64,000 nt of DNA, taken from the NCBI GenBank assembly GCA_003551665.1, contig PUNE01000146.1, forward strand, positions 1 to 64,000. The letters run 5' to 3'. The DNA is from Halobacteroidaceae bacterium. Its GTDB lineage: Bacteria > Bacillota > Halanaerobiia > B1SED10-174. Made by a program: the position numbers and the translations under genes. The notes beneath the pieces were generated by a model. That model worked only from the letters and a program-made list of their open reading frames with translations. It searched no databases and was not told the DNA's origin. Each line of letters starts with the position of its first letter. Position 1 is the first letter of the stretch. Of the stretch, positions 25,234 to 34,259 are shown in pieces.

Positions 25234-28200
25234 TTACAATCCCTCCCCTTTTAGCGGAGCGGGTTCGCGGTCCGCAAAAATCGCTTCCATTTCTTCCACG
25301 ATTTCCTGGTTGCTGAAACCATGCAGGTCTGCTGCATGAGGCCTGCACACGGAAGCACAGCTTCCGCAACCCTTGCAGAGGATCTTATTTACCTCGGCCT
25401 TACCCGTCCACTCGCTGATATCAATTGCCTGGTAAGGACAGACCTCAATGCAGTTCCTGCAGCTCATGCACAGGTCCGGGTCAATTTCCGCCACCATGGC
25501 TTCAGTAAGAAGGTATTCCCTGACCAGGACTACCGCCGCTCTGCCTGCTGCTGCCCGGGCCTGGGAAATAGATTCACTGAGGTTTTTGGGCCCGTGGGCC
25601 AGGCCACAGAGGTAAACCCCGTCGGTAGCAAAGTCAACGGGCATAAGTTTTACGTGCGCTTCCAGGAAAAAACCATCCTCATTGAGGGGTACCTTTAACT
25701 GTTTGCTCAGCACGTCACTGTTCTCCCGGGCAACAATTGCCTTAGAAAGAACGAGGAGGTCAGCCTCTTCTTCTTTTTCCACTCCAACAACCGGGTCCCG
25801 GTAGGAAATTTTTATTTTTCCGTTTTTATCTTCTACCACCGGTTTTTCTTCGAGGTCAAACCGTACGAACTTAACTCCCAACTGCCGGGCCTTACGGTAA
25901 TTATCCTCGTAATAACCGTAGGTTCTGATATCCCTGTAGAGGATGGTAATATCCATTTCCGGATATCTTTCCTTCAGGTATATGGCATTACTCACTGCCT
26001 GGTTGCAACAGATCCGACTGCAATATTCCCTGGGTTCCTCCCTGGAACCAACACACTGGATCATGAATACCCTGTTCAGGTCTTCGGGAATACTCTTTTC
26101 CCTGATTTTTTCTTCAAGTTGCAGTTGAGAAAGGACCTTTTCGTGCTGCCCGCCGAGGTACTCTTCAGTTTCCAGTTCTGCTGCACCCGTGGCTACTACA
26201 ACAACACCACCTTCAATCTCTTTTTGAGATCCCTCTTTTCCCTTTTCGGGGTCCAGGGTTAGCTTGAAGTTTCCGACATAGCCATCGACCTTGCTGACAC
26301 TGTAACCGGTAAAGGTTTCAATGAAATCATTGGCCAAAACCTTTTCCCGGAGTTCCTCAACAATCCGGCTGGCCGGACGCCCTTCAGGGGTAAACAGGAG
26401 TTTATTGGCATTGCCCCCGAGCTCATTTTCTTTCTCCACAAGAACCACAGGAAAGCCAATATCAGCAAGCTGCAGGGCGGCGGTCATTCCAGAAACTCCT
26501 CCGCCAATAACAAACCCTTTATTGAGTTTATCCACCCGACTTCGCTCAAGAGCCCGGGTTTTTTTGGCCTTGGCCACTGCACCTTTTATCAGGTCCAGGG
26601 CCTTTCGGGTTGCTTTTTCTTTTTCTTCCCTGTGGACCCAGGAATTCTGATCCCGGATATTGGTCATAACCAAAAGGTATGGATTCAAACCACCCCAGGC
26701 AACTGCCTGGCGGAAAAGGGTTTCATGAGTCCGGGGGGTACAGGAAGCCACAACTACCCGGTTCAGGTTTTTCTCCTTGATCCTATCACCGATCATTTCC
26801 AGATTATCAGGGGAGCAGAGGTACTTAATTTCTTCAGAATGCTCCACAAAAGGAAGGTGTTCTGATTGTTCCGTTACACGGGGAACATCCACAACCCCGC
26901 CAATATTATTCCCGCAGTGACAGACAAAAACCCCAATTCGAACGGGTTCATTATCCACAAAGCGGTAACTGATCTCCTTTTTTTCCTTTTCTTTTTCTTT
27001 AGGGGATTCCCCATCCCGTCTGGCGATTATGGCTGCCTGGGCAGCTGCCCCGCTGGCCTCAATTACTGATTCCGGTATATCCTTGGGCCCCGCAGCCACT
27101 CCACAGGTAAAAATCCCTTTGCAACTTGTTGCCAGGGGGTCCAGTTCATCCGTGGCCGCAAATCCGTACTTGTTAACCCGGATTTTCAATCTCTTCATCA
27201 TTTCGGTAACCTGGGAATTTGGTTTCAAACCTACCCCCAGCACGACCAGGTCATACTTTTCTTCAGAAAAACGACCTTCTTCGTCGAGTCCCTTTACTAT
27301 TATCTGTCGGGTATCCGAATCTTCTTCCACCCGGGCAACCCTGCTGCGCCGGAAATTAACACCCTTTGTGGCTTCGGCCGTGTTGTAATAACGCTCAAAA
27401 CCCTTTCCATAAGCCCGGACATCCATATAGTAAAGATCAATGGCTTCTATTGCCTCGGAATGCTCCCTGGTTACCAGGGCCTGCTTTATCGAATACATAC
27501 AACACACTGCAGAGCAGTAGTTGCAGTCAGTGCGAACATCACGGGAACCAGCGCAGTGGATAAAGGCAATTTTTTTGGCCTCTTCCCCATCGGTAATCCT
27601 TTGAATGTGGCCTTCTGTCGGTCCTGAAGCACTGAGGTAACGTTCATATTCCAGGCTGGTAATTACATTGGGGTGGCGAAGATAGCCATATTCACCTACC
27701 ATTTCTCCCTGGAAAGCATCGTACCCAGCAGCATAGATTACAGCCGCCACAGAAAGCTCAGTTTCTTCAGGTTTTTGTTTGTAATCAATGGCCTTTTTGT
27801 CGCAGATCTTTTCACAGATACCACACCGGTCTTTATTCAGTTTCAGGCAGTGTTCAGGATCAATTGTTACTACATTGGGCACTCCCTGGTCGTAGTATTT
27901 GTATATTCCCTTGCGTTTGACGAGCCCCTCATTGTATTCATCCAGAACCTTTACGGGGCACTTTTCAATACATTCTCCACAACCGGTACAGGCATCCTCA
28001 ATTACATAGCGGGGATTTTTTCGAACCCTGACCTTGAAATCCCCCTCTTTGCCCTGGATATCAAGCACATCAGTATAGGTGTATGTGGTGACCATCTCGT
28101 GGTTATAACAGTCGCTTATTTTCGGCGCAAGAATACAGGTCGAACAGTCATTTGTGGGAAAGGTTTTATCCAGTTGGGCCATCCGCCCCCCTAGGCTGGG

Positions 28201-28302
28201 AGAATTTTCAACAAGGTAAACTGGTACCCCCATTTCCCCAAGGTCGAAGGCGGCCTGGATTCCAGCTATACCTCCTCCGATTACCATAACCGGTTTAGCC
28301 AT
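25234..28302 (-). CDS. hdrA: Heterodisulfide reductase subunit A-like, double-length electron-bifurcating flavoprotein
   Basis: Very large HdrA, about 1,020 residues. First unit: FAD motif VIGGGIAGIQAAFDLG, the HdrA cysteines in FPTNDCSTCILAPKISDC, an inserted ferredoxin domain (CTGCGECIEKCPVKV; CGICEKICDKKAIDY) and a GVFVCHCGNNIGGVVDV stretch. Second unit: another FAD motif GGGVSGMTAALQLADIGFPV. The C-terminus adds a 2[4Fe-4S] ferredoxin (CMSCRNCIEVCPYQAID; CKGCGSCASVCRPHA). HdrA proteins bifurcate or confurcate electrons at FAD. The ATG at 28302 is preferred to the upstream GTG codons. Some HdrA proteins carry selenocysteine; here those sites are cysteine. HdrC precedes it; no HdrB gene is present. 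Confidence 0.92.
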   Translation of the reverse strand: MAKPVMVIGGGIAGIQAAFDLGEMGVPVYLVENSPSLGGRMAQLDKTFPTNDCSTCILAPKISDCYNHEMVTTYTYTDVLDIQGKEGDFKVRVRKNPRYVIEDACTGCGECIEKCPVKVLDEYNEGLVKRKGIYKYYDQGVPNVVTIDPEHCLKLNKDRCGICEKICDKKAIDYKQKPEETELSVAAVIYAAGYDAFQGEMVGEYGYLRHPNVITSLEYERYLSASGPTEGHIQRITDGEEAKKIAFIHCAGSRDVRTDCNYCSAVCCMYSIKQALVTREHSEAIEAIDLYYMDVRAYGKGFERYYNTAEATKGVNFRRSRVARVEEDSDTRQIIVKGLDEEGRFSEEKYDLVVLGVGLKPNSQVTEMMKRLKIRVNKYGFAATDELDPLATSCKGIFTCGVAAGPKDIPESVIEASGAAAQAAIIARRDGESPKEKEKEKKEISYRFVDNEPVRIGVFVCHCGNNIGGVVDVPRVTEQSEHLPFVEHSEEIKYLCSPDNLEMIGDRIKEKNLNRVVVASCTPRTHETLFRQAVAWGGLNPYLLVMTNIRDQNSWVHREEKEKATRKALDLIKGAVAKAKKTRALERSRVDKLNKGFVIGGGVSGMTAALQLADIGFPVVLVEKENELGGNANKLLFTPEGRPASRIVEELREKVLANDFIETFTGYSVSKVDGYVGNFKLTLDPEKGKEGSQKEIEGGVVVVATGAAELETEEYLGGQHEKVLSQLQLEEKIREKSIPEDLNRVFMIQCVGSREEPREYCSRICCNQAVSNAIYLKERYPEMDITILYRDIRTYGYYEDNYRKARQLGVKFVRFDLEEKPVVEDKNGKIKISYRDPVVGVEKEEEADLLVLSKAIVARENSDVLSKQLKVPLNEDGFFLEAHVKLMPVDFATDGVYLCGLAHGPKNLSESISQARAAAGRAAVVLVREYLLTEAMVAEIDPDLCMSCRNCIEVCPYQAIDISEWTGKAEVNKILCKGCGSCASVCRPHAADLHGFSNQEIVEEMEAIFADREPAPLKGEGL

Positions 28303-28738
28303 CTTTTTCACCACCACTGGTCAGTTCTGAAATTACATCTTTGAGCTCCTTTTTCTTTTCGTGGTGTTCTTGAAGGACCTGCAGGCGATATTCCCAAAGG
28401 GCCTGGTCCACATTTTCGATGTCTTTCAGCATTTCCGGGGGATAATATTGGTTTTCAACTGCCATTTCTCTTAATACCCTGAGGATATCAGCAAATTTCA
28501 CATTCTGCGGACAGTGGGCAACACACCTGTGGCATTGAATACACTTCCACAGTTCTCTGCTCTCGAGAACTTCCTTTTTCTGCCCCATGGTTACCCTGCT
28601 GATTATCAGCCTGGGGTTAAATTCCTGGTCCAGTTCGCTAATGGGGCAGGTGGCAGTACAGCTTCCACAACTGTAGCAGAGATAAATATTTTCCCCTCCG
28701 GGGCGACCCGCAACCTCTTTTCTAAAATTAGCCTCCAT
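28295..28738 (-). CDS. hdrC: Heterodisulfide reductase subunit C-like 4Fe-4S protein
   Basis: 147-residue protein with two classic CxxCxxCxxxCP cluster motifs (CYSCGSCTATCPIS and CIQCHRCVAHCPQN), as in HdrC. It lies between metF and hdrA with gaps of two or fewer bases or overlap. In known acetogen clusters HdrC and HdrB bridge HdrA to MetVF; here HdrB is missing, so HdrC may contact MetVF directly. That contact is inference. Confidence 0.9.
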   Translation of the reverse strand: MEANFRKEVAGRPGGENIYLCYSCGSCTATCPISELDQEFNPRLIISRVTMGQKKEVLESRELWKCIQCHRCVAHCPQNVKFADILRVLREMAVENQYYPPEMLKDIENVDQALWEYRLQVLQEHHEKKKELKDVISELTSGGEKDG

Positions 28739-28740
28739 CT

Positions 28741-29664
28741 TTATTCCACCTCCGGTCTGGGGTACAGGCCTGCTCTCTCGATGATTTCGGGGGTGATTTT
28801 TTCCCAGCCCACCGGCATCAGGTGTATCCCCCGAACCCCTTCAACTTTCCTGACCCTCTCAATTATTTCAATTGCTACCCGGACTCCTTCTTCTTCAGGA
28901 TCCTCGCATTTTTCCATCCTTTCAATCAGGGAGTCGGGAACGTCCATACCCGCGACATCTGTTTTCATCATCCGCAGGGCTTTTACTGACTTGGCCGGTA
29001 GAATACCCGCCATAATATATACCTTTTCGTGGATTCCCCTTTTGCGGACTTCCTCCATCCAGTATTCAAACTTTTCCAGGTTATAAATAGCCTGGGTCTG
29101 GATAAACTGTGCACCCGCTTCTATCTTTTTCTCCACCTTCATCATCTGCATTTCAAAAGGATCTCCGAAGGGGTTTGCTGCAGCTCCAATAAACATTCTG
29201 GGAGGTACTTTCATCTCTTTACCGTTCAGCAAAACCCCATTGTGCACCATGTCGTGGACAGCACGAATTAATTGAACACTGTCCAGGTCAAAAACATTTT
29301 TCGAACCCGGATCCATGCCAAAACTCTGGTGGTCACCGGTCAGGCAGAGAACATTATTTAGACCCAGGGAACTTGCCCCCAGGATATCGCTCTGCAGGCC
29401 GATCCTGTTTCTGTCCCGGGTGGTAGCCTGGATTATCATTTCCAGGCCTTCTTCTTTTGCAAAATGAGCTGCAACAATACTTGACATCCTAACAATGGCA
29501 GTCTGATTGTCGGTTACGTTGACCCCATCTACATAACCAACCAGTTTCTGGGCCTTTTTTTTGATAAATTCAACGTTGGCCCCAATCGGAGGGCCGAGTT
29601 CACTGCACACTACAAAGTGGCCCGCTTCTAACTTTTTCTGTAACAGGGACATTGGTTCACTCAT
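28741..29664 (-). CDS. metF: Methylenetetrahydrofolate reductase, large (catalytic) subunit
   Basis: FMN/FAD TIM-barrel enzyme interconverting methyl-THF and methylene-THF. Family text includes VCSELGPPIGANVEFIKKKA, NVTDNQTAIVRMSS, GLNNVLCLTGDHQ, FIGAAANPFGDPFEMQM, GAQFIQTQAIYNLEKFEYWM and VYIMAGILPAKSVKALRMM. Length 307 is normal. It overlaps metV by 8 bases and is followed by hdrC. With methyl donors entering through MttB and MtgA, the likely direction here is methyl-THF oxidation; the family itself works both ways. Confidence 0.95.
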   Translation of the reverse strand: MSEPMSLLQKKLEAGHFVVCSELGPPIGANVEFIKKKAQKLVGYVDGVNVTDNQTAIVRMSSIVAAHFAKEEGLEMIIQATTRDRNRIGLQSDILGASSLGLNNVLCLTGDHQSFGMDPGSKNVFDLDSVQLIRAVHDMVHNGVLLNGKEMKVPPRMFIGAAANPFGDPFEMQMMKVEKKIEAGAQFIQTQAIYNLEKFEYWMEEVRKRGIHEKVYIMAGILPAKSVKALRMMKTDVAGMDVPDSLIERMEKCEDPEEEGVRVAIEIIERVRKVEGVRGIHLMPVGWEKITPEIIERAGLYPRPEVE

Positions 29665-30331
29665 CGTAATACTCCTTATTGGTTAATTTTCTGGGGCCGC
29701 CGTCCCGGTAAGGCTGCCAGTCTTTGGGGTCTTCATAGACCAGCAGTTTTTCCAGAAGTCCTATATCCTTCAGGCGATTATAAATCAGTTCCCACCCGCA
29801 ATCAATATCATCATCGACTTCGCATTTTCCGTCCTGCGAACCACCACAGGGCCCATTTAAAAGGCTCTTGGAACACCGTGCAACGGGACAAACCCCTCCA
29901 AAACGATCCAGGACGCATTCACCACAGCCAATGCAGCGTTCGGCCCATTCCCCAACTGCCGTTGTCGCTCCATAGAACGAGGTGTTCAATCCAGGGTAGA
30001 CAATCTTCAGGGGATGCCTCTGAACAATATGCTGAACGCCAACGCCACAGGCCAGGGAAAGGATGATATCATGGTCCTCAATTTTTTCACCAATATCATC
30101 AATGAATTCGAAGTCACACTGGCGGGTTATGGTATCGGTAGAAATAGTTACCTTTTTCCCTTTTTTCCCGTAGTATAGTTTAAGCAGGTTGGCCAGGGCT
30201 TCTACTTCCCTTTCACCGCCAGCAAGACTTACGGTAACACAGGTTCCACATCCTGCAATCAGGAGGCTCTCCCAGTCTTCTCCAAGCATTTTAATTATTT
30301 CTTCAGCTTTTTTCTGCTGACCTACAATCAT
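29657..30331 (-). CDS. metV: MetV: zinc/4Fe-4S partner of methylenetetrahydrofolate reductase
   Basis: About 224 residues, matching the MTHFR C-terminal-domain protein MetV of acetogens. Cysteine-rich region CIGCGECVLDRFGGVCPVARC, then LLNGPCGGSQDGKCEVD, and an N-terminal IAGCGTCVTVSLAGG. MetV binds clusters and connects MetF to its electron donor. The ATG at 30331 overlaps the previous stop as ATGA, with GGAGGGAGGGA upstream; the track start lies in front of that RBS. Confidence 0.92.
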   Translation of the reverse strand: MIVGQQKKAEEIIKMLGEDWESLLIAGCGTCVTVSLAGGEREVEALANLLKLYYGKKGKKVTISTDTITRQCDFEFIDDIGEKIEDHDIILSLACGVGVQHIVQRHPLKIVYPGLNTSFYGATTAVGEWAERCIGCGECVLDRFGGVCPVARCSKSLLNGPCGGSQDGKCEVDDDIDCGWELIYNRLKDIGLLEKLLVYEDPKDWQPYRDGGPRKLTNKEYYDE

Positions 30332-31668
30332 AGCTGTCCCTCCCTCCACCTTTTTAGGAGGTTTGCCAGGTCCTGTTCCATGGGAGGAGATAACCTTTCA
30401 AACCGGACCCTGTCTTCACCAAGATCAAGACTGGCCAGGGTTTCATTGACTTCGTCAACTATCCGCTGCCCTCGTTGATCTCCTTCCAGATGTTTGCATG
30501 ATTCCTCAAAGCAACCCAGGATCAAAATCCTGTCTTCCGGTTCCTGAAGGGATCCATAGATTTCCTCTTTTTTTATGCTGCAGGAACAGGGAATTTCCCT
30601 GCTTATAAAACCGTCCATATTCTCTCGGGGCATTTTTTTCCGGGCAGTTTCGGCTGAATTCTCACACATCAAAACCTGAAGACCCCACTTTCTCTCCTCT
30701 TCTTCCTCTCCTCCTAAAGAAATTGCTCCTGCCGGGCAGTGAGAAATACAACCATTACAACCCCAGCAGGCATCCTTTAATATTTCCATGGAATCCTTCT
30801 CTTTATTTTCTTCCAGAGCGGCGTGGGGACAAACCCGGTAACAGGTGTAACACAGAATACATTTACGGTCGTCAACCTCCCGGTCTTCTTCAACCAGGGG
30901 TTCCAGGTTAAATTTAAAGGCCTCTATTTCTTCAAGAGTATATTTTATTTCTTCTTCAAACCCGGCAAGCCCATTTGGACTGCGGGCACCGCCAACTGCA
31001 TAAATACCCCGCCTTCCGGTGAGAGTCGGAGCAAGGTAAACATTTTCCGCCTGCAGATAACCCTCTTCCCCGGGAATGATCCTTAAAACCTGGGCCAGTT
31101 TTTCCAGTTCTGGAGCAGGTTTAAGAAGAGGAGCGGTGTAAATTTTGCCCTCTACTTCCATTGTTGCCCCACCTCTCTGGTAGGTTAACCTGTCGGGGGG
31201 TGAAATCTGCAACCTGTCCTCCTCGTACCGGAAAAAGGCCACTCCTGAACGCCTGGCTTCCTCGTATAACTGGTCAGTTCCCTCCGTAAAACGAAGGGAG
31301 CGGTAGAAATAATAAACCTGGCGGGAAGCATTATCCCTGATAGCCTGCAAAGCTTTTTCCAGGCCAATGCGGTTGACATAAGCCGGGGCAATTTCTTCAT
31401 GGTCCTGGATAAAAATCAGGTTTTTTTCTTGCTCCGGCTCCAGGTTCTCCCGAAAAACAGGAAGGTCGGCAAAACTCTGTTCCTGTTGGTGAGGGAGGTT
31501 AATAACAATGGCCCTGGTTTTTTCCTCGTGGACTTCCCCATTTACCCGGAAGCGAAGGAAAAACTCGCCAACCTTTCCCTTGCAGCTTGTTACAGCTTCG
31601 GGAGCAACCTGTAATTGTTTCAGGGAGGGAGTTTCAACACTATCACCAAGAAATATCACGTCATACAT
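30328..31668 (-). CDS. HdrA C-half / ferredoxin / MvhD-like fusion protein
   Basis: 446-residue electron-transfer protein with an unusual build. Residues 1-250 resemble the second half of an HdrA flavoprotein (YLAPTLTGRRGIYAVGGARS) but lack a GxGxxG dinucleotide motif. Two ferredoxin clusters follow (CILCYTCYRVCPHAALE, CWGCNGCISHCPAGAI), then an MvhD-like C-terminal domain with GLQVLMCENSAETARKK and ILILGCFEESCKHLEGDQRG. It overlaps the HdrA-like gene before it and metV after it, so the pair probably forms a second small HdrA-MvhD unit tied to MetVF. Exact role unknown. Confidence 0.82.
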   Translation of the reverse strand: MYDVIFLGDSVETPSLKQLQVAPEAVTSCKGKVGEFFLRFRVNGEVHEEKTRAIVINLPHQQEQSFADLPVFRENLEPEQEKNLIFIQDHEEIAPAYVNRIGLEKALQAIRDNASRQVYYFYRSLRFTEGTDQLYEEARRSGVAFFRYEEDRLQISPPDRLTYQRGGATMEVEGKIYTAPLLKPAPELEKLAQVLRIIPGEEGYLQAENVYLAPTLTGRRGIYAVGGARSPNGLAGFEEEIKYTLEEIEAFKFNLEPLVEEDREVDDRKCILCYTCYRVCPHAALEENKEKDSMEILKDACWGCNGCISHCPAGAISLGGEEEEERKWGLQVLMCENSAETARKKMPRENMDGFISREIPCSCSIKKEEIYGSLQEPEDRILILGCFEESCKHLEGDQRGQRIVDEVNETLASLDLGEDRVRFERLSPPMEQDLANLLKRWREGQL

Positions 31669-32719
31669 CTGCCTGCCCTCCTGACTCGCAAAGCTGTTTT
31701 TGTTTTAAAACCCGGTAAGCAACCCTTTTTCCATCACTAATTGTTGCAGCTATATCACGGGGACCCTTAATTGATCCTGCCAGAAAGATGCCGGTTTCTT
31801 CCTCATCTAAAAGGGGGTAGAGGAAGCCGTAGGTATCCAGCTGCATGTTGAAGAGCATAGACCAGCGTTCATTTGCTGCATTGGGATGAAGGCCTTCAGA
31901 AAGGACCAGAAGATCCACATCCAGAGTTTCCATCGCACCTTCCTGCTGGTTTTCATAAAGGATGCGCAGTCCATCATCGGTATTGCTGACGTCAATTGGT
32001 TTACAATTAACATATTTGATCCCCAGTTCGTCCAGCTCGGCAAAATTAACATCGAGGAAATATCCTGCTTCCTGGAGGTCAATGAAAAATATTGTAGCTT
32101 CCAGGTCCGGGTAAAAATGTTTTAGAACCCGGGCCATCCTGTAAGAATAACCGCAACAAATTTTGGAACAGTACCGGGCCTTTTCCTGAATACTCCGAGA
32201 ACCGTTGCACTGGATAAATGCAACCGAACGGGGAATTGAATCCAGCTGTAAAATATCTTCAGGCCTGGAATGATCCGCCCTGCGGCGCATGAACTCTTCA
32301 AGCTGACTTGCCCAGATGACCCTTGTGTCATCTGAAAATTCTGGAGTTCCTGTTTCCAGGTCTGACCATTTAATAAAACCCGTAGCCAGAATAATGTTTT
32401 CCAGGTTTTCAACTTCTACAAATTCTCCATCTTTCTCCACGCTAAGAGTATAATCCCCGGGTTTACCGGTCAGATCATTGACCATCCCCTGGTAGATTAT
32501 CTCAATTTGCGGAGATTGCTGTGCGGCAAGAATTGTTTCATCTACCAGACAAAGGTTGCATTTAATACATTTATCAACCGCTTTACAGCCATAGTCCTTA
32601 ATATTACCACCCAGCGTATCAGTTTTTTCAATAAGGGTGACTTTATTGCCGGCCCGGCCCAGTTCAACGGCCGCGGTGGTTCCGGCAATTCCGCCCCCAA
32701 TTACCGCGATTCTGCTCAT
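31661..32719 (-). CDS. Short HdrA-like FAD-dependent oxidoreductase
   Basis: 352-residue HdrA-type flavoprotein: FAD motif VIGGGIAGTTAAVELGRAG, the cysteine cluster CKAVDKCIKCNLCLVDE, SVAFIQCNGSRSIQEKARYC with SKICCGYSY, and GIFLAGSIKGPRDIAATISD. It lacks the inserted and C-terminal ferredoxin domains of the 1,020-residue HdrA; those are supplied by the next gene, which overlaps it. It looks like a split HdrA whose second half was fused to MvhD. It follows the methyltransferase gene by about 30 bases. Confidence 0.87.
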   Translation of the reverse strand: MSRIAVIGGGIAGTTAAVELGRAGNKVTLIEKTDTLGGNIKDYGCKAVDKCIKCNLCLVDETILAAQQSPQIEIIYQGMVNDLTGKPGDYTLSVEKDGEFVEVENLENIILATGFIKWSDLETGTPEFSDDTRVIWASQLEEFMRRRADHSRPEDILQLDSIPRSVAFIQCNGSRSIQEKARYCSKICCGYSYRMARVLKHFYPDLEATIFFIDLQEAGYFLDVNFAELDELGIKYVNCKPIDVSNTDDGLRILYENQQEGAMETLDVDLLVLSEGLHPNAANERWSMLFNMQLDTYGFLYPLLDEEETGIFLAGSIKGPRDIAATISDGKRVAYRVLKQKQLCESGGQADV

Positions 32720-32750
32720 TTTTCTCCTCCTTAGGCCTCGGTTACTCCGG

Positions 32751-33548
32751 TTACTTGGCCAGCTTGCCCTCCCGGGACGCTTTTATATAATTGGTTCCAT
32801 AGGGATCCCTGTTGAGGAGAACCTCGGTGGCCCGAACCAGGCTGACAAGGTAGTTATCAAGCGGGTCAACTATAGCTGAATCAAGTCCTCTTCCCATTGC
32901 CAGGACAATGAATGCCTGGTTAAGTAGAGCCCGTCCCGGAAGTCCATAGGAAATATTACTCAGACCACAGGTTATATGGGCTCCGGTTCCCATCCGGGTA
33001 ATTCCTTCAATGGTATCCAGAGCCTGCATTCCGTATTCCCCGTTTACCGCAATAGGCTTGATCAGGGGATCTAAAAAGACGTTTTCCAGGGGCACTCCAT
33101 CCCGGTCCAGGTCATTCAGAAGTTTTTCAGCAATACCCAGTCTTTCTTCTGCGGTTTCGGGCATCCCTTCGTCCCCCATGCATAGTGCAATTACCTTGGC
33201 ATTGTATTCTCTGACCAGGGGCATTATTTTACCATAACGTTCTTTTTCTGCAGTTATTGAATTAATCATTGGGGTTCCCTTGTGAGTCTTGATTGCAGCC
33301 TCCAGAGCTTCAGGGCTGGGGCTGTCAAGGGCAAGGGGTTTATCTACCACTTCCTGCACCTTTTCTACCAGCCAGAGGAGGTACTTGGTTTCCTGCTGAA
33401 CAAAAGCCCCTGCATTAACATCAATATAGTCAGCTCCACCTTCATCCTGCTTTTTGGCAATATCCTGGATATAATCGACATTACCCTCTTTCATGGCCTC
33501 GCGCATAACTTTTCTTGTAGAGTTAATCAGTTCGCCAATAATAATCAT
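32751..33548 (-). CDS. Methyl-THF:corrinoid methyltransferase (MtgA/AcsE family)
   Basis: Pterin-binding TIM-barrel protein of 265 residues. Text such as IIIGELINSTRKVMREAM, EGGADYIDVNAGAF, PLALDSPSPEALEAAI, TPMINSITAEKERYGKIMP and FLDPLIKPIAVNGEYG places it with MtgA and AcsE. In this operon the likely task is moving the methyl group from the methylated MttC corrinoid protein to THF, as MtgA does in glycine-betaine demethylation. No CODH/ACS or AcsCD genes are present in the window, which argues against a Wood-Ljungdahl role at this locus. Confidence 0.92.
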   Translation of the reverse strand: MIIIGELINSTRKVMREAMKEGNVDYIQDIAKKQDEGGADYIDVNAGAFVQQETKYLLWLVEKVQEVVDKPLALDSPSPEALEAAIKTHKGTPMINSITAEKERYGKIMPLVREYNAKVIALCMGDEGMPETAEERLGIAEKLLNDLDRDGVPLENVFLDPLIKPIAVNGEYGMQALDTIEGITRMGTGAHITCGLSNISYGLPGRALLNQAFIVLAMGRGLDSAIVDPLDNYLVSLVRATEVLLNRDPYGTNYIKASREGKLAK

Positions 33549-33602
33549 TTCCTCTCATCACCGGATTTTTCCCGGCGATGATTTCACCTCCCTTAAAAGG
33601 TT

Positions 33603-34259
33603 TTAAAAAAGCTGTTCCCTTATAACCACTCTGCCAGGTTCCACCACCAGAAAATTTTCATCCCAGGGACCCATCACTAATTTTTTCAAAAATTCCGCAG
33701 ACCCAGAAATAATTTGCATTTTCAGATCCAAAAATTCCGCAACCCGGCGAGAATAATCAATATATTTTTCTGGATCTTCCAGGCCGGGGGTTTTGATAAA
33801 AACCAGCCTCTTGTAATTTTTGTATTCCTGTTCCATTACCCACAGGGCGTTTTCTCTGCCTACTCTTTCTTTGTAATCTTCAAACTGGGTCAGAGGATCT
33901 CCCCCATGTTCAATCCAGCCCCTACTCAAATAAATGGTCCCGGGTTCACCGAAGAATTCTTCATTGTAACGTTCGCGGGAACCAAGGAGCAGGGCAATAC
34001 AATCGTGAGCCCTGGGGATAACCAGTTTCTTGGTCCTGCTTTTCAACCCCAGGGTGCCATGGCTGCAAAGGCCATAACCAAGAAGAATACAGTCAAACTC
34101 ACCAGGGGTCTCATTGATTTTTTCCTGCAGGGTTTTCTGCAGTTTGTGCGGATGACGGTGGAGCCCGTACTCCAGAAACTCCATCTCCATATCCTCTGGA
34201 GCAAAAAGCTGGATTTCTGATTTTACTGTGGAACAGGCAATTATTTTTTTAATTTCCAT
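33603..34259 (-). CDS. DUF1638 family protein
   Basis: About 218 residues. The family signature is clear: FDCILLGYGLCSHGTLGLKS, then LVIPRAHDCIALLLGSRERY. DUF1638 proteins occur repeatedly next to MttB-type methyltransferases and corrinoid genes; their function is not established, though the conserved Cys/His residues suggest metal or corrinoid handling. The ATG at 34259 overlaps the end of the hydantoinase-like gene; the longer track start lies inside that gene. Confidence 0.85.
   Translation of the reverse strand: MEIKKIIACSTVKSEIQLFAPEDMEMEFLEYGLHRHPHKLQKTLQEKINETPGEFDCILLGYGLCSHGTLGLKSRTKKLVIPRAHDCIALLLGSRERYNEEFFGEPGTIYLSRGWIEHGGDPLTQFEDYKERVGRENALWVMEQEYKNYKRLVFIKTPGLEDPEKYIDYSRRVAEFLDLKMQIISGSAEFLKKLVMGPWDENFLVVEPGRVVIREQLF

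Noticed and set aside
32751-33548. AcsE of a Wood-Ljungdahl CODH/ACS cluster
   Set aside because: No acsA-D, cooC or CODH genes in the window; the context is MttB/MttC.
33549-33602. Dyad CATCACCGG/CCGGCGATG before the methyltransferase gene as terminator or sigma-54 element
   Set aside because: No U tract on the minus strand and the GG-N10-GC match there coincides with the RBS and has a bad -12 box.
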